The notes under the pieces: model-generated
Seen by the model: the letters and a program-made list of their open reading frames with translations, nothing else
Told to the model about the DNA's origin: nothing
Databases searched by the model: none
Part shown: positions 48,236-59,614 of the stretch, piece by piece
Numbering within the stretch: position 1 is the first letter of the stretch
Layout: each line of letters begins with the position of its first letter
Made by a program: the position numbers and the translations under genes
Source: Ehretia macrophylla
Taxonomy: Eukaryota > Streptophyta > Magnoliopsida > Boraginales > Ehretiaceae
NCBI GenBank assembly: GCA_037974665.1
Contig: CM075783.1
Coordinates: 7,800,762-7,864,761, forward strand
DNA: 64,000 nucleotides
Direction of reading: 5' to 3'

Positions 48236-50447
48236 ATGAGTAAACCAAAAATAATTTATTCTTTTTTTAAAAGAAAAGAAAAGGTTGTTGACTTAAAGCC
48301 CAGAGAATAATCTTCTACACCTAATAGTGATACAAATGTGATTTTAGAACCTCTAACAAAATTCCAAAGGATTGAAAATGAGACAATTAATATGAGTTCT
48401 TTAGTTCATGACCCGGGTTTATGTCCTCAAATTTGGGAGTATCTAGTGAATCAAATAGATGAAATTCGTAGAGCATATATACAATTGGAAAATATTGTGC
48501 TTTTTTTATCTCACATGGGGAAGGATAGCATGTCTGTCCACAATTCAGCTTCCAAATATTGTGAGAATTTGAAGAACTAGTCTTCTCATATTGAAAAGGT
48601 GATGCAGAGGCAAACTTCTTCACAAATTTTGAATAATCGCTTACACCTTAAAGCTTCCATAGATGTTGTTCGGTACCTAACATTTCAATGATGTGCTTTT
48701 AGAGGGCATGATGAAAGTTCGAACTCAATGAATCAAGGTAACTTTCTTGAAATGATAAAGTTGTTAGCATCTTACAATGAACAAGTGCATGAAGTTGTTT
48801 TGGATAATATGCACCACAAAATGCTAAATACACATCACATAAAATTCAAAAAGAAATTTTATCTGTGTTGGCTAGAAATGTGCCAAATAAAATTCGTGAT
48901 GAGATTGGCGATGCAATGTTTTGCTTAATTGTTGATGAATCTCGGGATAAATCTAAGAGAGAGCAAATTGCTCTTGTTATAAGATTTGTTGACAAGGAAG
49001 GATTTGTTAGAGAGAGATTTCTTGACTTGGTTCATGTCAAAGACACAACAGCGTTAACTCTTAAAAGATAGATTTTTTGTGCATTGTCTCATCAAAACCT
49101 CAATATTCTTAATATTCGTGGTCAAGGATATGATGGAGCTAGCAATATGCGTGGAGAATGGAGTGGGTTAAAAGCTTTGTTTCTTAAGATTGTCCTTTTG
49201 TTTATTATGTGCATTGTTGGGCTCACCAGTTGCAATTAGCTCTTATTGTTGCATCTAGAGAAGTTTCTAATATATATACCTTTTTTGAAAACTTGAATTT
49301 CATTGTTAACATTGTGGGGTCTTCTTCCAAACGAAATGATGAATTACAAGTTGCCCAAGTAACTGAAAATGAACATTTAATTGAATGTGGTGAGATTGAT
49401 ACTGGTAGAGGAGCCAATTAAATAGGAACTTTACAACGTCCTGGAGATACTAGATGGGCTTCTCATTTTAAGTCAATTTGTAGTTTGATAAGGATCTTTG
49501 GTGCAACTTGTGTAGTTCTTCAAAACATAGCTATTGAAGGATCTACATACTTTCAACGTGGAGATGCTACTTTTGCTCTTGAGGTATTGATGTCATTTGA
49601 TTTTGTATTTATCTTGCATGTGATGAAAGAAATCATGGGGATTACGAACAAACTTTGCCAAGTTTTGCAACAAAAATCTCAAGACATTTTAAATGCTATG
49701 CATATGGTTTCAAGTACAAAATTATTATTGCAAAAGTTGAGAGATGTTGGTTGGGAAAGTCTCATAGAGAATGTGACATCATTTTGTTTGCATAAGAATA
49801 TACAAGTTCCTAATATGAATTCTTCTTACTTTGATGTACTCCGTTCTTGTCGTCGAAATGATAGTATAACAGTGGAGCATCATTACCGGATAGATATCTT
49901 CACAGCTGCCATAGATCAACAATTATAGGAGTTAAACAATAGATTTAGTGAGCAAGCAACTGAGCTTCTTACTCTTAGCATAGCTTTGGATCTAAAAGAT
50001 GGTTACAAGTCATTTTCGATTGATGATATATGCAAACTTGCTAAAAGATTTTATCCTTTTGACTTCGTCAAGCAAGAGATGATTCATCTAAGTTATCAAT
50101 TGCAACATTATGAGCTTGATGTGCGTAATCATTCTAATTTGAAAAGCTTGCCTAGCTTAGCAGCTCTATGTAGAGGATTGATGGAAACTGGAAAATCAAA
50201 AGTTTATCCGTTAGTTGCTAGATTGATACGGTTGACTTTAACTCTTCCTGTCTCAACAACAACTACAAAACGAGCTTTTTTTGCTATGAAAATTATCAAA
50301 ACAAGGCTTCGCAACCAGATGGAAGATGACTTTCTTAGAGACAACTTGATTATCTATATTGAAAGGGAAATTGCTAAAGATGTGTCTGTTGATATGATAA
50401 TTGATGATTTTTATACTATGAAGGAGAGACAAGTCCAACTTCATTAA
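48236..50447 (+). pseudogene. hAT transposase (DUF4371 and hAT dimerisation type), broken
   Basis: Starts MSKPKIIYSFFKRKEK just after a TTCAG acceptor-like site. Recognisable parts are a DPGLCPQIWEY N-terminal block, a DUF4371-type region with the first acidic residue in VDESRDKSKREQIAL (48928 on), RGQGYDGASNMRGEWSG (49120) with the second, VHCWAHQLQLAL (49206), and a C-terminal hAT dimerisation domain (SLAALCRGLMETG to DNLIIYIERE, 50160-50370). Stops or frame changes occur at 48307, 48578, 48690, about 48810, 49069, about 49200, 49419 and 49927. The cysteine-rich TTF zinc-finger block expected after the N-terminal block is missing. Cannot yield active enzyme. Confidence 0.87.
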
Positions 50448-50636
50448 CAAAATCGGTAAACATTACTTACAAGTTTACATAATCTTATATCATTGTGTTA
50501 ATAGTATTATTTACGTGTGTTTTTTTTTTTTTTTGGCTAAGTTTCTTTACATGTGTTTGTATTTAAAATATGTTACATCGTTAATCTTTTTAACTGAACC
50601 CTATATTAAAATCTTGGATCCACCCCTGCCTACATG

Positions 50637-53014
50637 AGAATGCAGGATTATTTTCATTGATCACCTGTAATGCATAACAAATCAATGATTCTGAGAGCAT
50701 CCACAGCTAAGTTAATCGTCAGCAAAAAGATTTTTAAAAATACACGAAACGTTCTATCATATGGAAATAATCCAAAAATTAAATCAGCTTATCTCATTGC
50801 ATATCAGGTAGTGCTCATGTCAATGAATTCAAAGTTACTTATTATTTATCCTTCCCTTAGAGCTCATTATTCTCATGTAAGATTATCTATTCTTGTAAAT
50901 TTTGAACAATAATTTCCCCTTTTGACCAAAAAAAAAAATAATAATAATTCTCATAATATCAGACTTTCTTTTTAAAATGTGTTGTCACGTCTCAAAATCA
51001 AGATTCTTACATAATGTGCATGACAATGGCCGCACTTTCGAAGCAAAGGCTCAAACTTACTTTTTAAATAAATATTTTAAATTAGAAAATTATTCTAATT
51101 AAATACTTCATATACTTCTACAGGAATACTTTGAGTTTCGTGCAATCAAAACTCATCTAAACTCCTTCATGGTAAAAAATGCTTCGTGAGCTAAGGATAA
51201 TGTTAGAAACTGCATATAATAATACATAAACTAAGACGAAGCCAATGAAAAAACTTGTCTGGAAAATTCAATCAACAAATAAGAACTTCATGTTCTAATT
51301 GCTTTTATTCATCATAAAACTCATGGCATCTGAATTTGAAATTACAACAAAACGTGTTATAATACCAATAACCAATCTACAACTTTTCTAACTTGTTGGC
51401 ATGACACGAAAAACATAATTTTGGAAAATATGTAGCTTAACAAACATATTTCAATTTACAAAGTACAAAACATGTTGACCAAAGCAACATGCTAAGTATA
51501 AGTGCACAAAACTAATAAATGACTATAATAACATACACAATCCACTCAAATTTTCACAAAGAGTCACACATTCATGTAAGTGCTGAAAGAATCCCAAAGA
51601 CAAAGACTCGAAACTAATTCTGAATTATGCGTTTCATAGTATATATAAAACTCACAAAGATTAGTCCATAAATGAGTACTAGCAAAAGATCAATCATAAT
51701 ATACTTGTCCGTATTTATTAACATAAACAATTCTCATTTAATAACTTTACAAAGTTAAAGATCTAATTAGATTCGTACTTATCTTGACAACACAAAAAAA
51801 AAAAAAAAAAACTGAACGAAATAGAAGATTTTACGTCATAAACCATAAGGTTAACGTTAGCGTCATAAACCATAACCTTAACGTTAACCCATCACAAGTA
51901 ACTTCTCAAATTGAATAATTACAAGAATTCACTATTATAAAAAATAGAAAAATGAAATTAATCACTGTTTGCTTGATAAAATATAATTTTGAAAAAGGTA
52001 TAATTAGAATTTTCATTTTGAAAAATAATGAATTAAAGGCTTCCATTTTGTACAATAATATAATAAACATTTTTATAAGAAACAAAAAAGCTAGAAGAGT
52101 CGTCAGGACTTGTGGAGACAAACCATCAAAGAGACAAATGGACCACTTTACTCAATGAAATCCAAACAACTTGATAAAATAACCACCCCTATACAATGTA
52201 ACTTCAAATTAAGTGAATGAAAAGAGAATCTCAGGTTGGAAAAAATTATTTGTGACCGTATTAAATTAGTAGGACAATAGTATAACTATTATTGATCTAT
52301 CCTTTATTACTATTACTTAAGCCTATTTTATTTAAGATACGAAAGGAGTAACCGAAAGCTAACCCACATATATTGGTTGGTTACTAACTAGGCAGTACTG
52401 TTCCAAATGGACACAATTGATTCAAATTTTTAACGAGTTGGCCTTGGCGGCAAACTGGTTAGTCCAGCCAGATAGAACACTATTGATTACATGATATACC
52501 TTGTGATTCTATATTGAATGATTAGCTTGGCTGGCGGCCATATCGCCAACAACTACTCATTGATATGTTTGAATTGGAGCAGAGGGGTCTAAGCAAACTA
52601 TAATGCGGAGCCAATAATTAAATGGGCCAACCCATTAGCCACGCTGGAACTGGAACCCATGCGCAGCCAAACTCTATGATTCCCCAACCCAAAGCGTGGG
52701 GCTGAACAGGCTCAAGGATTTACTTTTTGCGGCTGTTGCTGATGAGTATAATAGCTACAAAAGAAAAAAAGAAAGAAAGAAAGAAAGAAAGATTCTGAAG
52801 ACCCATGGGTTTGATTGGTTTATATACTGTAGGCTGCGGGTGGCATGTGAGATGCGATCTTTCTACATAATTAGCCACACCATTATTGGCTACAAACATC
52901 ATTACATGCACCCATTAAATATACCACAACAATAATCAATCAAGATTTATTTACATGCCACACTATCATCATTAATGGTGCAATATTTATATATTTAATT
53001 ACTTGAAACAAAGC
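50637..53014. other. Gene-free stretch upstream of the DUF1295 gene
   Basis: A/T-rich with no coding pattern on either strand. It contains an A-run (51793-51811), a perfect 11-bp inverted repeat GGTTAACGTTA/TAACGTTAACC (51849-51889), and a GAAA microsatellite at about 52758-52792. Confidence 0.6.
52758..52792. repeat. (GAAA)n microsatellite
   Basis: AAAAGAAAAAAAGAAAGAAA followed by further GAAA units. Confidence 0.85.
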
Positions 53015-53020
53015 TATATA
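53015..53020 (+). promoter_or_regulatory. Probable TATA box of the DUF1295 gene
   Basis: TATATA 51 bases before the start codon, followed by a TTGAG/TTGAA pentamer run (53031-53057) in the probable 5' leader. Confidence 0.45.
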
Positions 53021-53070
53021 ACAAGCCTAGTTGAGTTGAGTTGAATTGAATTGAATTCTATCACCAGACA

Positions 53071-54566
53071 ATGGCTATGGCTAGCAACATCAAGAATGCA
53101 TTGATAGCTTTTCTTGCTCCACTTCCCTCCATACTCTTTTACCTCTCTTTCCTTAAGCATTACAATGATGAGTCAAATTCTTTTCACTCTCTATGGTCTT
53201 GGTGCTACCACCACCCTCTTCTCTTGGCTAACATCTTCTTCTTCCTCAATGTCAATCTTCTCTTCTGGATCATTGGTCTTCTCCAATCAAGCCACTGGGT
53301 ATGTTTGTCTTCTCTTTGCTTTTTATTTCTTCCGTGTCGTGACTTTTTAGAACACTCGACTATTCGACTATATTAATTTATTCATGGGTTTGTCGGAATG
53401 CCGCTTGTACTGCAGATGATAGATGTGTATTGGACAGTAATTCCAGTGTTGTTGACCCATTTCTATGCAAGTCATCCATTGGAGCAAGGCAAGTACAACC
53501 CTTGGAGGTCAAGAGCTGTGATATTTCTGACTTCGATTTGGAGTATTAGGCTCAGTCATAACTACTTTCGCCGCGAAAACTGGCAATGGGGAGCGAGAGA
53601 GGACTGGAGATTTTCCGACATGCGACGCCAGTATGGCAAAGCCTGGTGGTGGGTCTCTTTCTTTGCTGTCTATGTCGCTCAACAGGTAATTAATTGTCTT
53701 TGCTTAATTGTTATGTCTATAAGCTGCTTGATCATTTGCCCAAATGGGTTTTTTTTAAATCACTGTTTTTTCCTTCAATGTTTACAAAGCAAGATTTTTC
53801 TACTAGTTGGCCGGCCGAGATGTTAAAAAAGGCAACCTGATGCACGAAGCTCGAGAAAGTCAGACCCATTTTTTGTTAGCAGAATCATGTCACTCTGAAC
53901 AATGTGTGGTTAAGTTTTGGATTTTGATAGTAAATGCTAATTCGTGCTAATTATGCAGAATGCATATGCCCAAACAAAACAAAACAGTAAACATGCTAAA
54001 TATGGTCTCCTTCCTCATCTCTGTCAAAGTACTGTGATGTTGTGGTACCAGTTTTAATTAAGCTTTTTTGTTGACATTGCAATTTGCAGGTTTTCCTCAT
54101 TGGAATATGCATGCCTCTATATGTTATTCACTCAGAGGACAAGCAATGGAATATGTGGGATTTAGTTGCGCTACTAGTCTGCTTGTCTGGAATTATAATT
54201 GCCTATCATGCAGACACACAACTTCACGATTTTGTAACCAAAAATAGCAAACTGAAACAGCTTGGCCAGCCAATGGTGCCTACTCTGGACGAAGGCCTAT
54301 GGCGGTACTCTAGACACCCGAACTATTTTGGGGAGCAACTATGGTGGTGGGGATTGGTCATCTTTGCCTGGAACCTGGGTTGTGGTTGGTGTTTTGTTGG
54401 CGCGCTTGTAAACAGTTTATGCTTGGCGTATGTCACCGTGCTCGTGGAGGACAGAATGCTGAAACAAGATTATAGAGCTGAAGCATACAAATTGTATCAG
54501 AAGTCGACATCAGTATGGATACCTTGGTTCAAGTTTTCACCCGCGCAGAAAGATAAAACCACTTGA
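53071..54566 (+). CDS. DUF1295 / steroid 5-alpha-reductase-like integral membrane protein, three exons
   Basis: Exons are 53071-53298, 53416-53685 and 54090-54566, all joined in phase 0, giving 324 residues. Introns are GT-AG (GTATGT..TGCAG, 117 bp; GTAATT..TTGCAG, 404 bp). The protein has about seven hydrophobic helices (for example IAFLAPLPSILFYLSFL, LLLANIFFFLNVNLLFWII, DLVALLVCLSGIIIAYHAD). The C-terminal block RYSRHPNYFGEQLWWWG is the signature shared by DUF1295 proteins and related steroid reductases and isoprenylcysteine methyltransferases, a cofactor-binding region. The length suits the plant family. Likely an endoplasmic reticulum or plastid membrane reductase; substrate unknown. The frame is intact with no damage, so it is probably a working gene. 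Confidence 0.92.
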
Positions 54567-55308
54567 ATCAAAGAAACTTGTAATGTGTTAATGTAATTAC
54601 ATTTCACGCAACTCATTTACTTGAATTCCTAGTACATGCAGAGACCAGTCTGCACTTCATGGAGCATCTTGTAACAGTTTGCAAAGCCAGGGAATGAAAA
54701 CACGAGTAAATTTTCTGCTGTTTTAATACATCTTCTTTTCCATTTCCAAGACTTGTGCTGTTGACTTCTACCCCTATAGGAGAAATAATATCAAACTATC
54801 AGAATTAGAAAGCCAAAAATACAAATGGAAGGTGAATAATAACATTTGGCATTGACATAAATCAATCACATTGCTTTAGTTCAAGCTCAAGGTTGATTGA
54901 AATTGCACCTGCTTTAGGCATTAGATCAAGCACAAGCCTGCATCACCATATGATACTTTTCCATGACAGTTATGTATTATGGTGTATATATTGTTCTAGG
55001 TAGAAGGATAAACGCCGTCTTTCTTAGTCACTATGCGCTTTTATCATTTACATTCACTCTTTTAATCAACTTCTTGGCATGATGGTTGCTGTTAGGTGTT
55101 GGACACTGCTCATATTCATCCTGATCAACTTTCATTTGAAAATATAACAATGAGACATTTTATGCTCGTGCGTGGATGGAAAAGTCAATAATTTCACTAA
55201 ATGTAAACTTGTGTATAAAGATAAGCAAATGTCATGTAAGCGCAGGGTGGGGGAGGAGGGAGGGATGGGGAGACTTACCAAGACAACATTTATCCCTGGA
55301 AGAGGTAA
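54567..55308. other. Intergenic region between two convergent genes
   Basis: Holds the 3' untranslated regions of the DUF1295 gene (left) and the LRR receptor gene (right). On the minus strand, TTGGTAAGTCT about 30 bases past the receptor stop looks like a splice donor, so its 3' UTR may contain an intron. No coding sequence. Confidence 0.55.
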
Positions 55309-58293
55309 TTACTGAATGAACTTCCTCCGAAGCCAAGCAGCCCGAACTGCCATTGTTACCACTAAGGTGTCATAGGTCCTTTCAATGAAATGAAAATAAG
55401 CATATCTCCAAGACTTCTTGTAATGCAAAAGGCCAAAAAACCCCAAGAAGCCAACCAGGAAACCAGGTCCAATGCCAGCATAGAACCATAAAAACTCGAA
55501 ATCATTGTCATCATTTTCTCCACCAATATGCTCATGACTGGTAGAAGATGGTTCATCTCCAGGGCAAGTGTTTGGAAGTGGAGCTCCACAAAGTTCACTA
55601 TTGCCTATATATATGGATGGATCAATAAGGGTCTGGAGTTGATTTCCTGTTGGTACCCGACCTGATAAATTATTATATGACAGGTTTAAGTGGCTCAGAT
55701 CGGGTAAAGACGACAAGCTTGTAGGAATCGAACCTGAAAGATTATTTCGGGACAAATCAAGAGATTCAAGTTTTTTCAGATTTCCTATCTTTTCAGGAAT
55801 CCTTCCGTTTAGATGATTTCCACTCAAGTTCAAATTCAACAAGCCAGAAAGATTTATCAAGTCCTCCGGAATCTGGCCAACTATGTTGTTCTCCGACAGG
55901 TCTAGGGATGTGAGGAATGGAAGGGAAGTGGTATACCGGCGCTCTATACCTTTCATCGTATCTAAAACATTTGCTCCATAATTTACATCTACAACCAAGT
56001 ATTCAAATTTATCATGATCCACAATCATGCCAGTAAAATTACTAAAACAATGAGGAATACGACCAGAGATATTATTCTTTGCAAAATTTAGTACTTGAAG
56101 ATCAAGAAGCTGGCAGAGCTGTGGAGGTATATCACTGTGAAGCTTATTTGATTGAAGGCTAAGAAACTTGAGACTAGCAAGATTTTCTCCAATCCATGTC
56201 GGGATAATATCAGAAAGCGCATTTCTACCTATATCGAGGATGCTCAAAAAGGTTAAATTTTGTAAAGGAGGAAACTTCCCATCGAAACTGTTGTTGTGCA
56301 AGTGTAAGGATCTGAGCTGTGTTAGATCGCCCAAAGAACTTGGAATAGAACCATGTAGTCTGTTACTAGTCAGATCTAGCATCATAAGCCCTTGAAGATC
56401 TCCCAAGCATTCCGGAAGTGTTCCTGTGAACTGATTATTTGAGACATCAATAACCATCATTGTCTTGATCTGACATAAATGAATTGGAATCTCTCCGCTC
56501 AAAAAATTATTTGAGAGTATAAGAACTTCCAATGTCAGATTTCCACCATTTTGAACAGGAATGCTACCTGAAAGTGAGTTGTCAGAGACATCAAAAAGAA
56601 GAACATCTGAAGGCAAAGGTGCTAGAGATCCATCAAACTTGTTTGAGCGAAATATTAGTCGCCTAAATGGAAGTTTAGATTCTCCAAACTGCGGTAGTTT
56701 ACCACTTATGTTGTTTCTGGACAGATCCAAATAGTGAACACGAGAATATACTCTCTCAAACCAATGAGGCATATTGTCTGAGATGCTTGCGTTAGAAATT
56801 CTCAGCTCTTCGACATTGACCTGAGTTTGAAGCCACAAAGGGAACACAGGTCCAAGTGCACAGGAGTCAAGTTTGATAGTTTGGAGTTGGAATGGAGGAA
56901 GCCATTGGGAGCTGACGTTGAAAACCAGAAAGTTCAAGGACATGGACAGCTCGGTTAGCTTTGAAAGTTCAGCGAAGTGAAGTTCGGTTATAGCCCCAGA
57001 CAAAGAATTGTTGGAGATATGTAACTTTTTGAGCTTTGAAAGTTGTCCTAGGTCGGAGAAGATGCTTTGTCCGAACTGATTATTGCTAATATCTAATTCG
57101 ATCAATGATGATAATGTTCCAAATGATGCTGGAATTGGACCATGAAATGAGTTATAAGAAATCCGGAGATACTCAAGATTCTGCAGACAACCAAATGGAC
57201 TTGTTCCAAGATTTGGGAACTCCCCGGAAAATCCATTCTGAGTTAAATCAAGTAACCGTAAATTGCAAAGGTTATTTACTGTGATTGGTATAGTTCCTTG
57301 AAATTTGTTTTGAGAGAGGTCTAAGTAGGAAAGATTGCTCATGCTAAACAAAAAATTAGGAACAGAGGTATTTAAGAAATTAGAAGAAAGCCCGAGGACA
57401 CTCAGCGAAGTCAATCTTCCTAATGTATCAGGAACTGTTCCATACAAACCATTTCCTTCAAGGCGGAGATTCATTAGGCGACTGATGTTAGACAACCAGA
57501 GGGGGACGGTGGAGTCAATGGCGTTCCACTGAAGATCAAGCGAAACAAGAGATGTGAAATTAACATGTGGAAGAGGAGGAATGGTTCCTACAAGACAATT
57601 GGATAAGTTTAATTCTAACAAAGAAGGAACCATGTTAGTTGCATATAACCAATCACTTGTCTCTCCTAGATGGACCCCTGATAAGTTCAAGTATTTCAAT
57701 GAATGAAGCTTAGATATCCACCAGAGACTATCAACAGTCAACGAATTCGCCCAAAAATCACTAAGGTCAAGATATTGCAGGCTTGAGAGGTTTCCAAGAT
57801 GATGTGGAACGTTTCCTCCAAATCGGGCTCCAGAGAGTTTAAGATATCTCAAATTTTTCATGGAGCTGAAGAAGTTTGGAATCTGAGCTCTTGAAAAGTT
57901 GTTCATGCTCAAATCCAAGTAAATCAAATACTTCAAATCAAGTAAAGAAGGACTCAACTCACCGCTCAAGCAGGATCTACTATAGTTTGCTGCATAATTG
58001 CTATCATAATAGAACATGTCATAACTAAAAAAAGCTGGATTGTGAAGATCTATTTTTACAACATGACCTGTTTTGCTGCTGCAACCAACTCCTTTCCAAC
58101 TGCAGCATTCTTCTCCGGTCCATGATGACAACCGATGTGATTCATCTATGAGGCTTTCTTTGAACTTAAGAAGCGCTTCGCGCTCGTTTATGATGCACCT
58201 GATGCTTGAGTTTGTTTTGCTGCTACCAAGTTCAAGGCTTGGCATGAAAACCAGGGCAATGAAAAGGAAAAGAGCGTTGGAAGATGATCCCAT
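55309..58293 (-). CDS. Leucine-rich-repeat receptor-like protein (EIX2/Cf type), intact
   Basis: 994 residues with no intron and no break. In order: signal peptide (about 1-24); LRRNT_2 cap (about 33-80, with CIINEREALLKFK, EECCSWKGVGC); about 28-30 LRRs of plant extracellular LxxNxLSGxIP type; a non-LRR island around 755-795 (DHDKFEYLVVDVNYGANV); a few more repeats; LRRCT with SELCGAPLPNTC; acidic juxtamembrane stretch (GGENDDNDFE); membrane helix (about 934-956) with GxxxG spacing (GIGPGFLVGFLG); a 38-residue basic tail without kinase. Such receptor-like proteins sit in the plasma membrane, sense extracellular microbial or peptide ligands, and signal through the SOBIR1 and BAK1 kinases, GxxxG and acidic residues serving SOBIR1 contact. 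The closest named relatives by look are EIX2-like proteins. Ligand unknown. Confidence 0.95.
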   Translation of the reverse strand: MGSSSNALFLFIALVFMPSLELGSSKTNSSIRCIINEREALLKFKESLIDESHRLSSWTGEECCSWKGVGCSSKTGHVVKIDLHNPAFFSYDMFYYDSNYAANYSRSCLSGELSPSLLDLKYLIYLDLSMNNFSRAQIPNFFSSMKNLRYLKLSGARFGGNVPHHLGNLSSLQYLDLSDFWANSLTVDSLWWISKLHSLKYLNLSGVHLGETSDWLYATNMVPSLLELNLSNCLVGTIPPLPHVNFTSLVSLDLQWNAIDSTVPLWLSNISRLMNLRLEGNGLYGTVPDTLGRLTSLSVLGLSSNFLNTSVPNFLFSMSNLSYLDLSQNKFQGTIPITVNNLCNLRLLDLTQNGFSGEFPNLGTSPFGCLQNLEYLRISYNSFHGPIPASFGTLSSLIELDISNNQFGQSIFSDLGQLSKLKKLHISNNSLSGAITELHFAELSKLTELSMSLNFLVFNVSSQWLPPFQLQTIKLDSCALGPVFPLWLQTQVNVEELRISNASISDNMPHWFERVYSRVHYLDLSRNNISGKLPQFGESKLPFRRLIFRSNKFDGSLAPLPSDVLLFDVSDNSLSGSIPVQNGGNLTLEVLILSNNFLSGEIPIHLCQIKTMMVIDVSNNQFTGTLPECLGDLQGLMMLDLTSNRLHGSIPSSLGDLTQLRSLHLHNNSFDGKFPPLQNLTFLSILDIGRNALSDIIPTWIGENLASLKFLSLQSNKLHSDIPPQLCQLLDLQVLNFAKNNISGRIPHCFSNFTGMIVDHDKFEYLVVDVNYGANVLDTMKGIERRYTTSLPFLTSLDLSENNIVGQIPEDLINLSGLLNLNLSGNHLNGRIPEKIGNLKKLESLDLSRNNLSGSIPTSLSSLPDLSHLNLSYNNLSGRVPTGNQLQTLIDPSIYIGNSELCGAPLPNTCPGDEPSSTSHEHIGGENDDNDFEFLWFYAGIGPGFLVGFLGFFGLLHYKKSWRYAYFHFIERTYDTLVVTMAVRAAWLRRKFIQ

Positions 58294-58778
58294 GTCTTCT
58301 CGTTTGCAACTTTTACTTACTTACACTAGTAGGTTCATGTGTAGACAATGAAGCAATTGAGTAAAACATTGATTTATGAAGCAATTGAGCAAATCATAGA
58401 TTTTAAAGTCAGAAGTCATAGTTGGATTGTCAAACTCAGTACTAAAAAAACTCTAATAAAATACAAGAGTTTCCACAGAGGAGCTTAGATGATGTACATT
58501 GTTTCATTAAACAATTCACTCCCTTTGTTAAATTATTCAGTCACTTGATTCACACGGAATAATCAATATGTATAGATAACAAGCAAACGATTTTGTTGTT
58601 GGCTCACTTATGGTTATCCATCCATTTTTTTTTAATATTTCTGAACCTTCAGTCGACATTTCGAAAATTGTTGGATCATTGAAGAACCGGTAAATATATA
58701 GTAGCCCCTTTTCTGATAAGACGATAAAAGTAATATTTTATGTGACTTTTTTACCTCTTTGATATAAGTTAAGAGTTA
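58294..58778. other. Upstream region of the LRR receptor gene
   Basis: Probable promoter side of the receptor gene. The 14-base ATGAAGCAATTGAG occurs twice (58348, 58376). No clear TATA box on the minus strand. The MITE at 58779 sits about 490 bases upstream of the start codon. Confidence 0.45.
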
Positions 58779-59611
58779 GAGCAACTCTAACAGTTTTTTT
58801 TTTTTTTTTTTTTTGTTATATTGGAGAGTCAAAGTCAATTTTAAACTCCAACAAGCTCGCCAGCTGCCTTTCTATGTTTTGTTAGCTCACCATTTTGCTT
58901 CGGTGTTTTTCTAAAGCGGAAAATTCTTCAAAATATCTGATTGACCGATCAGTCAAATTTTTTACTTACGATAAATGGTCCCTACATGTGTTTGATCCCA
59001 ATATTTTGTGTGTAAAAAACCTGACTGACCGATCAGTCAAATTTTTTGAAAAATTTCCCTTCCAAAGCTGGTGAGAATCTCCACCTTGCCACTTGACTCT
59101 CAAATGCACCAATGGTCATAATTGTGTTGAAGAAATGTTGTGGTTTGGGTTTGGGGAGGTGGGGTTGGTTTGGTTTATATTAATTAGGTTTGTTTAATTT
59201 AATTGTGATAAACTATATACAACTTCTATTTAATTTAAATTATTCTTTTGTTTTAAAGTAAATTTGAACATTGTAATATATTCATATTATAGTTAATTAA
59301 TTACAGTTAAGTCACAAATCTTATGATTATGCTTTTATTTAGATACTTTTATTAGAATGTAATTTATTCTTGATATTTTATTTTTTTTCTTGTACATGAA
59401 TTCACGAGACACTGTAATTTTCACAAAATATTAATTTAATGTTCAAATTACAAGGTAAACTAATAAACAAAATTCAACATAAATAGGAAGTGTTAGCTAA
59501 AATAGAAAGTGTTGTTGGAGTAAAACAAAAATAAAGAGTTCTTTAAAATAGAGAAACAGTAATTTGACTCTCTATAATAGAGAAAAAATGAAGAGTCTAT
59601 TAGAGATGACC
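58779..59611. mobile_element. PIF/Harbinger-type MITE
   Basis: Inverted ends GAGCAACTCTAACAG and GGTCATCTCTAATAG (11 of 15 matches) with TTA target duplications on both sides (58776-58778, 59612-59614), the hallmark of PIF/Harbinger. 833 bp, A/T rich, no transposase frame. Contains a run of about 21 T (58794 on) and a 27-bp near-repeat at 58937 and 59021 built on GACCGATCAGTC. Confidence 0.8.
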
Positions 59612-59614
59612 TTA

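Larger units (their letters stand above)
44023..50628 (+). mobile_element. hAT-superfamily DNA transposon, inactive, carrying a nested solo LTR
   Basis: Perfect 8-bp duplications CCTACATG flank it (44015-44022, 50629-50636). The termini CAGGGGCGGAATTAGG and, on the other strand, CAGGGGTGGATCCAAG form the inverted repeats typical of plant hAT elements. It contains a broken hAT transposase (48236-50447). The first 1.5 kb (44023-45603) shows no gene. The LTR at 45604-48001 inserted just upstream of the transposase start. Confidence 0.92.
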
